A stretch of 64,000 nucleotides of DNA from Pontibacter fetidus (GTDB lineage: Bacteria > Bacteroidota > Bacteroidia > Cytophagales > Hymenobacteraceae): assembly GCF_010119545.1 (NCBI RefSeq), contig NZ_JAAEAA010000002.1, positions 62,001 through 126,000 of the forward strand. Reading direction: 5' to 3'. This document shows, one piece after another, positions 57,955 through 64,000 of the stretch (position 1 is the stretch's first letter; each line of letters opens with the position of its first letter). Made by a program: the position numbers and the translations under genes. The notes below the pieces were generated by a model. It did no database searches. It was given only the letters and a program-made list of their open reading frames with translations, and was not told the origin of the DNA.

Positions 57955-57985
57955 TTGGCATATTGGTTGATATAGTGCTATCAAC
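57955..57985 (+). promoter_or_regulatory. Candidate dnaK promoter/operator: sigma-54-like element overlapping a palindrome
   Basis: TTGGCATATTGGTTGAT (57955-57971) resembles the -24/-12 sigma-54 pattern, with GA in place of the usual GC at -12. It overlaps GTTGATA-N6-TATCAAC (57966-57985). No CIRCE element and no TAnnTTTG promoter is seen. Low certainty. Confidence 0.3.
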
Positions 57986-58027
57986 TGAAAAGAAATTTTA
58001 CATAGGAAACTATAATAAAACTATAGA

Positions 58028-59959
58028 ATGGGAAAAATAATTGGTATTGACTTGGGTACAACCAACTCGTGCGTTGCCGTAATGGAAGGTAACGAGCCAG
58101 TAGTTATACCTAACAGCGAAGGCCGCAGAACAACGCCGTCTATCGTTGCTTTTTTAGATGGCGGTAACGGCGAGCGTAAAGTAGGTGATCCTGCAAAGCG
58201 CCAGGCCATCACAAACCCACAGAACACGATCGCTTCGATCAAGCGTTTTATGGGCCACAGCTACAACGAGGTTAGCGAAGAAGCAAAACAAGTATCTTAC
58301 AAAGTAGTGCAGGGTGCCAACAACACCGTGCGTGTTGAGATCGGCGACCGCCAATACACGCCACAGGAAATTTCGGCAATGGTGCTTCAGAAAATGAAAG
58401 CTACTGCTGAGGATTACTTGGGCACAACTGTAACAGAAGCGGTTATTACCGTACCAGCTTACTTTAACGATGCGCAGCGCCAGGCAACTAAAGAAGCCGG
58501 CCAGATTGCAGGTTTGGAAGTAAAGCGTATCATTAACGAGCCTACGGCAGCAGCGCTTGCTTACGGCCTGGATAAAAAGCATAAAGATCAGAAGATCGCT
58601 GTATTCGACTTAGGTGGCGGTACCTTCGATATTTCTATATTGGAGCTGGGTGATGGCGTGTTTGAAGTACTTTCTACGAATGGTGATACACACCTTGGTG
58701 GTGATGACTTCGACCAGAAGATCATCAACTGGCTGGCAGAAGAGTTTATTGCAGACGAGAACATTGACCTGCGCAAAGATCCAATGGCACTTCAGCGTCT
58801 GAAAGAAGCTGCTGAAAAGGCTAAGATCGAGCTTTCGTCTTCTAACGAGACTGAGATCAACCTGCCATACATTATGCCGGTAAACGGTATTCCGAAGCAC
58901 CTTGTACGCAAACTGACCCGCGCTAAATTCGAGCAGCTTTGCGATGACCTGATCCGCAGATCTATGGAGCCTTGTAAAAAAGCGCTTCAGGATGCTGGCT
59001 TATCTACTTCTGATATTGATGAAGTGATCCTGGTGGGTGGTTCTACACGTATTCCACGTGTTCAGGAAGAAGTTGAGAAGTTCTTCGGTAAGAAGCCTTC
59101 TAAAGGTGTAAACCCGGATGAAGTTGTGGCAATTGGTGCTGCGATCCAGGGTGGTGTACTGACAGGTGAAGTTAAAGATGTATTGCTGCTTGACGTAACG
59201 CCGCTTTCACTGGGTATCGAGACAATGGGTGGTGTAATGACCAAACTGATCGAGTCTAACACAACTATCCCTACCAAGAAGTCTGAAACGTTCTCTACGG
59301 CATCTGATAACCAGCCGTCTGTTGAGATCCACGTACTGCAGGGTGAGCGCCCGATGGCGAAAGATAACCGTACCATTGGTAGATTCCACCTGGATGGTAT
59401 TCCGCCAGCGCCGCGTGGTGTTCCGCAGATCGAAGTTATTTTCGACATTGATGCCAACGGTATATTGCACGTAACTGCTAAAGATAAAGCTACCGGTAAA
59501 GAGCAGAAGATCCGTATCGAAGCTTCTTCAGGACTAAGCGAGCAGGAAATTGAAAGAATGCGCCAGGAAGCAGAAGCCAACGCCGAAGCTGACAAGAAAG
59601 CGAAGGAAGAAATTGAGAAGCTGAACACAGCAGACTCTATGATCTTCCAGACTGAAAAGCAGCTGAAAGAGTATGGCGAGAAGTTATCGGAAGGTAACAA
59701 AACTGCAATTGAGGGCGCTCTTGGCCAGCTTAGAACTGCACACGGTGCTAAAGATATTGCCGGAATTGATTCAGCAATGGAAGCCTTGAACAACGCCTGG
59801 AGTGCAGCATCGCAGGAAATGTACGCAGCCGGTGCCGGACAGGAAGGCGCTGCTGGTGCAGCAGGCGGTAACGGCCAGGCTGGAGGCCCGCAAGGCCAGG
59901 CAGCCAACGATGGCGGTGTAACCGATGTTGATTACGAAGAAGTAGACGGAACGAAATAA
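58028..59959 (+). CDS. dnaK: Molecular chaperone DnaK (Hsp70)
   Basis: A 643-residue cytoplasmic Hsp70 that folds proteins using ATP. The signatures are intact: [14 protein letters not shown] at residues 4-17, [14 protein letters not shown] near 195, [15 protein letters not shown] near 335 and the linker [19 protein letters not shown] near 390. The C terminus is a Gly/Ala-rich tail ([20 protein letters not shown]) ending [11 protein letters not shown], close to the usual EEV ending. It stands alone; no dnaJ or grpE is adjacent. The gene nearly lacks the CTATAG motif, in line with high-expression codon choice. Confidence 0.98.
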   Translation: MGKIIGIDLGTTNSCVAVMEGNEPVVIPNSEGRRTTPSIVAFLDGGNGERKVGDPAKRQAITNPQNTIASIKRFMGHSYNEVSEEAKQVSYKVVQGANNTVRVEIGDRQYTPQEISAMVLQKMKATAEDYLGTTVTEAVITVPAYFNDAQRQATKEAGQIAGLEVKRIINEPTAAALAYGLDKKHKDQKIAVFDLGGGTFDISILELGDGVFEVLSTNGDTHLGGDDFDQKIINWLAEEFIADENIDLRKDPMALQRLKEAAEKAKIELSSSNETEINLPYIMPVNGIPKHLVRKLTRAKFEQLCDDLIRRSMEPCKKALQDAGLSTSDIDEVILVGGSTRIPRVQEEVEKFFGKKPSKGVNPDEVVAIGAAIQGGVLTGEVKDVLLLDVTPLSLGIETMGGVMTKLIESNTTIPTKKSETFSTASDNQPSVEIHVLQGERPMAKDNRTIGRFHLDGIPPAPRGVPQIEVIFDIDANGILHVTAKDKATGKEQKIRIEASSGLSEQEIERMRQEAEANAEADKKAKEEIEKLNTADSMIFQTEKQLKEYGEKLSEGNKTAIEGALGQLRTAHGAKDIAGIDSAMEALNNAWSAASQEMYAAGAGQEGAAGAAGGNGQAGGPQGQAANDGGVTDVDYEEVDGTK

Positions 59960-59980
59960 GAACCGAATACGCAACTATAG

Positions 59981-60016
59981 AAAAGCCCCGCTGGTTTTAG
60001 CGGGGCTTTTTGTTTT
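59981..60016 (+). terminator. Intrinsic terminator after dnaK
   Basis: A 12-bp perfect stem AAAAGCCCCGCT (59981-59992) / AGCGGGGCTTTT (59999-60010) with a six-base loop, then TGTTTT. Confidence 0.94.
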
Positions 60017-60027
60017 AAATTAATTTT

Positions 60028-60068
60028 ATAGTATATAGCGTTTATATTATATAAACGCTATATACTAT
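60028..60068. promoter_or_regulatory. 41-base perfect palindrome overlapping a start codon
   Basis: Two perfectly complementary 20-base arms (60028-60047 and 60049-60068) around a single T at 60048. The arm core is TAGCGTTTATA. The right arm ends on the A and T of the ATG at 60067-60069, so in mRNA the hairpin would bury the start region. It could be an operator, a cruciform or a translational control hairpin. Confidence 0.8.
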
Positions 60069-60762
60069 GAAACGACTTATACTTCTTGTTTTTACATGTT
60101 ACCTGATACAAAACGCTTCGGCTCAAAATCAGCCAAATTCATATTTTGTTAGCTCTGGAATTGGTGGCTCCATAAAAAAAGAAAATAACGGACACGAGTT
60201 CCGAACTTTTAAAATTACACCATCAATAAATTACGCCATTAACAGGTTATGGTCTGTTGGTTTATTTGCTGACTATAGTAAAAGCACAAGCAAAGTAAAT
60301 TCTACACAGCTCGGAAACGGTCTAACCATTATACACCAAGACTTTATTAGTGAAAGTAAAAACTGGTTTGTAGGACCACAGGCTCGGTTTTATTATCCTG
60401 TTATATCGGGCAGTTTATACTTTTATGGAGAAGTACAGGCTGGCATAAATTCAGAATCTATAAATGGTGAGACGCTTGGAGTAAAAACGGAGATGCAGGA
60501 ATCTCCTATTGGTCCACCAAAACCAGTGACTACTTACCTTACAGTGTCAATAGACAGGGAAATCAGATCTGTTCAGTCCTGCCTATCGCCGGGTATGGTC
60601 TTTTTCCTGACACCAAAGTTTGGGATTGAGCTTGAAGTGAATATACTAAAATACAACAAAACCACGAAAGACAGTGGCTATAGAGGTGAGCCGCAGGAAC
60701 AAAGCCTAACGGCTGATATGAGCCTGGCCAATACAAACCTGGGTGCCAGCTTCTACTTTTAA
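60067..60762 (+). CDS. Outer-membrane beta-barrel protein, hypothetical
   Basis: A 231-residue protein with a signal peptide (MKRLILLVFTCYLIQNASAQ). The body has alternating hydrophobic and polar beta strands (FRTFKITPSINYAINRLWSVGLFADYSKS, NWFVGPQARFYYPVISGSLYFYGEVQAG, MVFFLTPKFGIELEVNIL) and ends in NTNLGASFYF with a terminal Phe, as in OmpA/OmpW-like porins of Bacteroidota. A ligand is unknown. Its ATG is the end of the palindrome at 60028-60068, which suggests specific control. It is followed by its own terminator. Confidence 0.82.
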   Translation: MKRLILLVFTCYLIQNASAQNQPNSYFVSSGIGGSIKKENNGHEFRTFKITPSINYAINRLWSVGLFADYSKSTSKVNSTQLGNGLTIIHQDFISESKNWFVGPQARFYYPVISGSLYFYGEVQAGINSESINGETLGVKTEMQESPIGPPKPVTTYLTVSIDREIRSVQSCLSPGMVFFLTPKFGIELEVNILKYNKTTKDSGYRGEPQEQSLTADMSLANTNLGASFYF

Positions 60763-60784
60763 GCATACTACTGGTATCGACATC

Positions 60785-60817
60785 AATCCCCGTTAAGTTT
60801 AGCGGGGATTTTTGTTT
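60785..60817 (+). terminator. Intrinsic terminator after the outer-membrane protein gene
   Basis: AATCCCCG (60785-60792) pairs with CGGGGATT (60803-60810) around a ten-base loop, followed by TTTGTTTT. Confidence 0.9.
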
Positions 60818-60879
60818 TACGGGCTATACTTTCATCTTCAGTCATTTGCGCTATAGTTAGCATTTCCGTACATTTAGCT

Positions 60880-61374
60880 ATGCTTGCTACTTTCTATACC
60901 TGCAGTTACAACACGCCCATCGGCTACCTTAATCTGGCGGCTACTGATACGCATCTGGTGTCGTGCCTATTTTCGGATATAGCCTACCCTACCTCACCGG
61001 AGCAACCTGCTGTTTTGAAGCAAACTATAGATCAGTTGGATGAATATTTTGCAGGTACCCGCAGGCAATTTGATCTGCCTCTACAACCGGAAGGCACAGA
61101 TTTCCAGAAAAAAGTCTGGGACAATTTATACACGATCCCTTTTGGTAAAACTGTTTCTTATATGGCAGTGGCCCGTGCTGTGTCCGGTGAGAAAGCGATA
61201 CGGGCAGTGGGTGCGGCTAACGGCAAAAACCCGATCTGTCTGATTGTGCCCTGCCACCGCGTTATTGGCAGCGACGGCAGCCTGACTGGTTACGCCGGCG
61301 GCTTGTGGCGCAAAGAGTGGCTGCTAAAACACGAAGGCATCCTGAAACCAACTCAGCAGCTGGCCTTATTTTAA
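60880..61374 (+). CDS. ogt: Methylated-DNA--protein-cysteine methyltransferase
   Basis: A 164-residue suicide repair enzyme that removes alkyl groups from O6-alkylguanine in DNA. The active-site motif IVPCHRVIGSDGSLTGYAGG is complete, with Cys125 the acceptor. The upstream block DFQKKVWDNLYTIPFGKTVSYMAVARAV is the DNA-binding helix-turn-helix and arginine-finger region. The N-terminal part (LDEYFAGTRRQFDLPLQ) is the usual ribonuclease-like domain. No Ada-type regulatory domain is fused. Confidence 0.95.
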   Translation: MLATFYTCSYNTPIGYLNLAATDTHLVSCLFSDIAYPTSPEQPAVLKQTIDQLDEYFAGTRRQFDLPLQPEGTDFQKKVWDNLYTIPFGKTVSYMAVARAVSGEKAIRAVGAANGKNPICLIVPCHRVIGSDGSLTGYAGGLWRKEWLLKHEGILKPTQQLALF

Positions 61375-61469
61375 CCCATAACTAACTATAACACAACCTG
61401 TTTGTATTTATTATAGTATATCAGAACCGTACCAGTGCGGCTACTCCTAAACTATGATAAAACGATACT

Positions 61470-61907
61470 ATGCAGGTTGCTAACTATAAGTCTGATGTGC
61501 GGCGGCTGCCAGCCACGTTAGGTCTCCGCTCCATTGCCTTGCTTATAGATGCAGTGCTGATCATTTCTGTTGCGGCCATTGCCGATTATTACACTATCAG
61601 CAGCAACGAATCCAACTTTTTATGGAAACCCGAAACATTGATCTACCTTTTACTGGGTTGGTTATACTTTGCCGGGGCCGAAAGCAGCCATACGCAGGCT
61701 ACGCTGGGTAAATATTTAGCAGGCATACAGGTTGTGGATGAACAAAACGGTCGCCTCACCTTCAAAAAAGCTTCTGTCCGTTACTTTGCCAAACCGATCT
61801 CGGTACTTGTGGTGCTTATGCGTTTTATGCGCGGCCTACCAGTGGCGCAACACCGTTATTTCCATAACAGGGTAACCCAGGCCTATGTGGTAAAGCAACA
61901 GCGGTAG
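61470..61907 (+). CDS. RDD family membrane protein
   Basis: A 145-residue protein of the RDD family with the motif RSIALLIDAVLIISVAAIADYY near the N terminus and ATLGKYLAGIQVVDEQNGRLTFKKASVRYFAKPIS, the family core. Three hydrophobic segments lie at about 20-40, 56-72 and 108-122. Function is unknown; some RDD proteins are linked with ion transport. It lies 95 bases after ogt and may be cotranscribed. Confidence 0.88.
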   Translation: MQVANYKSDVRRLPATLGLRSIALLIDAVLIISVAAIADYYTISSNESNFLWKPETLIYLLLGWLYFAGAESSHTQATLGKYLAGIQVVDEQNGRLTFKKASVRYFAKPISVLVVLMRFMRGLPVAQHRYFHNRVTQAYVVKQQR

Positions 61908-61930
61908 CCTGCCACTGCAATACTTATCAG

Positions 61931-62054
61931 CCCTCGCTCGCGTCCCGCCACGTTGCCGAGCAACTATAGTTACGCTATGATATCTTAACTATAAACTATA
62001 GTTTAAGCGGCCTGAGGCCGTGGGTAGCTTACACTCTCGGGACGCGAGCAAGGG
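61931..62054. mobile_element. MITE-like element with 17-base terminal inverted repeats
   Basis: CCCTCGCTCGCGTCCCG (61931-61947) and CGGGACGCGAGCAAGGG (62038-62054) match at 16 of 17 positions as inverted ends of a 124-base unit. The interior holds two exact AACTATAGTT copies (61962-61971 and 61994-62003) and a GCGGCCTGAGGCCG palindrome. There is no open frame. No clear target-site duplication was seen. Confidence 0.65.
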
Positions 62055-62138
62055 CAATTAATTTACATATCAACAACAAAAAAGCCCGCTCACCAAAGGC
62101 AAACGGACTTTCTTAATTCCTAATAATATCAGCTTAGT

Positions 62139-62693
62139 TTAGTTTGTAGCTGCGCCATAGGTATCGGCTTCTACGGTGGCGGTGCCGTCTGCTTTTATAG
62201 TTACTTTAAAAATGTGATCGTATTTGCTGTCGGCTACTTCGGCAAATGGTTTTTTAGCGCCTAAGGCTTCTACTATAGGCAATATGGTGTTTGAGTGACC
62301 TACTACTACCACCGTTTTCCCGGCATTATTCTGAAGGATCTGCTGCTTTAATGCATTAAAATCATGGGCTTCGTAGGTATTTATAGTTAGCTTGTTTGCT
62401 TCTGCCAGGGGCTTTACAGTTAAGCTGTTGCGTTTATACTTGGTACTGTAAACGGCATCAACCTTTTTGCCTTTTAAATAAGTGGCTAACGCCTTTGCAC
62501 GTGCTTCGCCGGCCGGGGTAAGCGCAGGGTCCTGGTCTGTGGTATCGGTGGTTACTTTTTCGGCATGTCGTACCACGTATACTATAGTTGGTTTTGCCTT
62601 ATCAGCCACATTTGTATCAGCGGCCTGGTTGCACGACCAAATTAAGCCAAAGGATAAAACAAGTATAAACCGGATGTAAAAAGGGAGTTTCAT
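62139..62693 (-). CDS. Histidine phosphatase superfamily (SixA/phosphoglycerate-mutase-like) lipoprotein
   Basis: A 184-residue protein with an N-terminal signal ending in WSCNQ, a likely lipobox, so probably an envelope lipoprotein. The catalytic motif is VVRHAEK (His nucleophile), followed by the second His in VVVGHSNTI. PALTPAGEARAKALATYLKGKKVDAVYSTKYKR is typical of SixA-like short phosphatases. The substrate is unknown. It lies 34 bases after the TPR gene on the same strand. Confidence 0.88.
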   Translation of the reverse strand: MKLPFYIRFILVLSFGLIWSCNQAADTNVADKAKPTIVYVVRHAEKVTTDTTDQDPALTPAGEARAKALATYLKGKKVDAVYSTKYKRNSLTVKPLAEANKLTINTYEAHDFNALKQQILQNNAGKTVVVVGHSNTILPIVEALGAKKPFAEVADSKYDHIFKVTIKADGTATVEADTYGAATN

Positions 62694-62727
62694 AAGTTAG
62701 CGAGTTTATAGTTTAAGTAATTTAAAG

Positions 62728-64000
62728 TTAGTGTATTGCTGTAACGCCCAGTACACGTTTAGCCTGCGCATTTTTTCCCTCGCGGCGTAACAAATCGGCT
62801 AGTTGCAGGCGGGCGTTATAGTGGTACTCATTTTTTATAAGTGCCGCCTTGTAAGATTTCTTTGCTTTACGGGGCTCATCCATTTTTTCCCACAAAACTC
62901 CGACGGCTGTTAAGCGCTCGGCCATTTCGGTTGGCGTTTCGGGGCGAGGCTGTTGCTTTAACAACGTAGTTGCCTTCTCTACTTCGCCCAGGCTGGCCAG
63001 CAAAGCTACCAGTTTATAAGCATCGGTACGTAATTTATTCTTGCCCGCTAAAAGCGGCTCTAACGTAACTATAGCCGAGTCTTTTAAACCTAATGCCAGC
63101 TGGTATTCTGCCATACGCACCGTGTAAGCCGACCGTAGCGTGCCGCTTGCCATTAGTATGCGCTGCGCGTTTTGTAAGGTAATTAATGCTTCTTTATGCT
63201 TTCCCTGAGCGGCCAGTACATCGGCGTATTGCTGCCGTAGTTCGTAGTTCTGTGGTTTCAGGGCTACAAGCCTGGCCAGTTCTGCTTCGCTTTCAGGGGC
63301 TTTGCCGGTGGTGCCTTTCAGCCAGTGGGCATAGGCCAGGGCTTCGTCGCGCCGGTCGCGGAGGTACGTTGATACGGTTGGTGCATCTTTCACATAACTT
63401 TCTGCTAAAATAATAGCTTCCGGTAGCCGCCCATACGAGGCGTATAGTTTTGCAAAAGCCATCGTGTTCGCCGCTTTCGTCATCAGGTCATCTTCCAGTT
63501 GCAGAGCTTTCCGGTATAGTTCGGCCTGCTGTTTCAGAGCTTCCGTTTCATCCAGTTTGTTATCGCGGCTCATGGCTTCCAGTAGCTCCGCACGTGCAAC
63601 ATATACAGGGGCGTATTTCGGGTTTAAGTTTTCTGCTTTTGCGAGCCAGGTTTCTGCATCGTTATACTTTTTCTGATATTGTTTTACCCGGGCGTATGCC
63701 AGTAGCGCAGGCTGGTACGTAGCATCCCAGGTAAGGGCAGTATCCAGCAAAGCGGTGGCCTGGCTATAGTTGCGGCCTGCCAGCGCTCCCTCCGACAGGT
63801 TTAAGTATACCTGCGCCCAGTTGCCGGCCATTGCCTGTTTGTTGCCCGCCAGGTAAGCCCGCTGCCTTTTTACCAGTTCATCCAGAAAACTATACAGTTC
63901 AGGGTCTTTGGCTTTGAGGTCGGCGGTGGTGTTGATGGATTTATGGTTGAGCGGATGCACTTTTACAGGCTCGAAATACGCCGGATAGGTTTGCGCCAGG
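62728..64000 (-). CDS. TPR-repeat protein (partial, N terminus off the right edge)
   Basis: At least 423 residues; the frame stays open to the window edge (upstream residues read LAQTYPAYFEPVKVHPLNHKS), so the true start lies outside. A GTG at 63960 is not taken as the start. From about residue 70 of the visible part onward the sequence is a solenoid of TPR-like helical pairs (ATALLDTALTWDATYQPALLAYARVKQYQKKYNDAETWLAKAENLNPKYAPVYVARAELL and further units). A scaffold or peptidase-partner role is possible; the missing N terminus would decide. It precedes the phosphatase gene by 34 bases. Confidence 0.8.
   Translation of the reverse strand, partial: LAQTYPAYFEPVKVHPLNHKSINTTADLKAKDPELYSFLDELVKRQRAYLAGNKQAMAGNWAQVYLNLSEGALAGRNYSQATALLDTALTWDATYQPALLAYARVKQYQKKYNDAETWLAKAENLNPKYAPVYVARAELLEAMSRDNKLDETEALKQQAELYRKALQLEDDLMTKAANTMAFAKLYASYGRLPEAIILAESYVKDAPTVSTYLRDRRDEALAYAHWLKGTTGKAPESEAELARLVALKPQNYELRQQYADVLAAQGKHKEALITLQNAQRILMASGTLRSAYTVRMAEYQLALGLKDSAIVTLEPLLAGKNKLRTDAYKLVALLASLGEVEKATTLLKQQPRPETPTEMAERLTAVGVLWEKMDEPRKAKKSYKAALIKNEYHYNARLQLADLLRREGKNAQAKRVLGVTAIH

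Larger units (their letters stand above)
57576..58027. other. Intergenic region upstream of dnaK
   Basis: About 450 bases. It contains a terminator-like hairpin at 57719-57757, an exact AACTATAGTT at 57790-57799, a -24/-12-like element and a palindrome at 57955-57985. Two AACTATA motifs lie directly before the dnaK ATG. No protein-coding frame is credible. Confidence 0.7.

Noticed and set aside
57955-57985. CIRCE heat-shock operator before dnaK
   Set aside because: The palindrome is GTTGATA-N6-TATCAAC, which does not match TTAGCACTC-N9-GAGTGCTAA.
59062-59907. Minus-strand open frame of 281 codons opposite dnaK
   Set aside because: It is antisense to a conserved gene with strong codon bias and shows Ser/Pro/Ala-rich low-complexity translation without family features. 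A shadow frame.
62080-62116. Terminator after the SixA-like phosphatase gene
   Set aside because: AAAGCCCG and CGGACTTT are complementary except for one mismatch and have a long loop; too weak to list.

Overview
The window is chromosomal DNA of a Bacteroidota, most likely Cytophagales/Hymenobacteraceae (Pontibacter or a close relative). The evidence is a complete Alternative Complex III operon in front of a caa3-type oxidase gene, several secreted proteins with type IX secretion (T9SS) C-terminal sorting domains, a PorP/SprF protein, GSCFA, TupA-like ATP-grasp, DUF6056, DUF2721 and TIGR02117 families, and promoters of the Bacteroidota type (TTTG, 19 bases, TAnnTTTG). No rRNA, tRNA, CRISPR, phage, plasmid or intact insertion sequence was seen.

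Layout. 1-8990 (minus strand) is the respiratory operon actA-B-C-D-E-F followed by coxB, which runs off the left edge; it moves electrons from menaquinol to cytochrome oxidase. 9421-10553 (plus) is rpsF-rpsR-rplI, with Shine-Dalgarno sequences before rpsR and rplI that are unusual for this phylum. 10682-16438 holds a GSCFA protein, a YyaL-type thioredoxin-fold protein and the replication-restart helicase PriA. 16504-18366 is a tandem pair of TupA-like ATP-grasp ligases on the minus strand. 18988-45788 is a cell-surface and secretion region: two M14 metallopeptidase paralogues, a 2,426-residue surface protein with a type A T9SS tail, and a 3,618-residue modular adhesin with a gliding-type (type B) tail that is coupled by a one-base overlap to a PorP/SprF outer-membrane partner. 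45912-57575 mixes small conserved proteins, QueA, an M28 peptidase, a DUF1028 protein, a NYN/LOTUS RNase-like protein, a T9SS subtilase carrying S-layer-like motifs and a DUF6056 membrane protein. 58028-64000 holds dnaK, an outer-membrane barrel protein, an O6-alkylguanine DNA methyltransferase, an RDD membrane protein, a SixA-like phosphatase and a TPR protein cut by the right edge.

The most striking unexplained signal is not a gene. The 10-base palindrome AACTATAGTT and its core CTATAG recur across the window in genes and between them. I found 18 exact copies where about 0.1 is expected, plus many near copies. They are sparse in the respiratory, ribosomal and dnaK genes, common just after stop codons, and sometimes paired as hairpins. 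Other structures worth checking are a 41-base perfect palindrome that ends on the start codon of an outer-membrane protein gene, two MITE/REP-like inverted-repeat elements, and a 1.52-kb higher-order repeat inside the giant adhesin gene. I did not find a new multi-gene defence or biosynthetic system.
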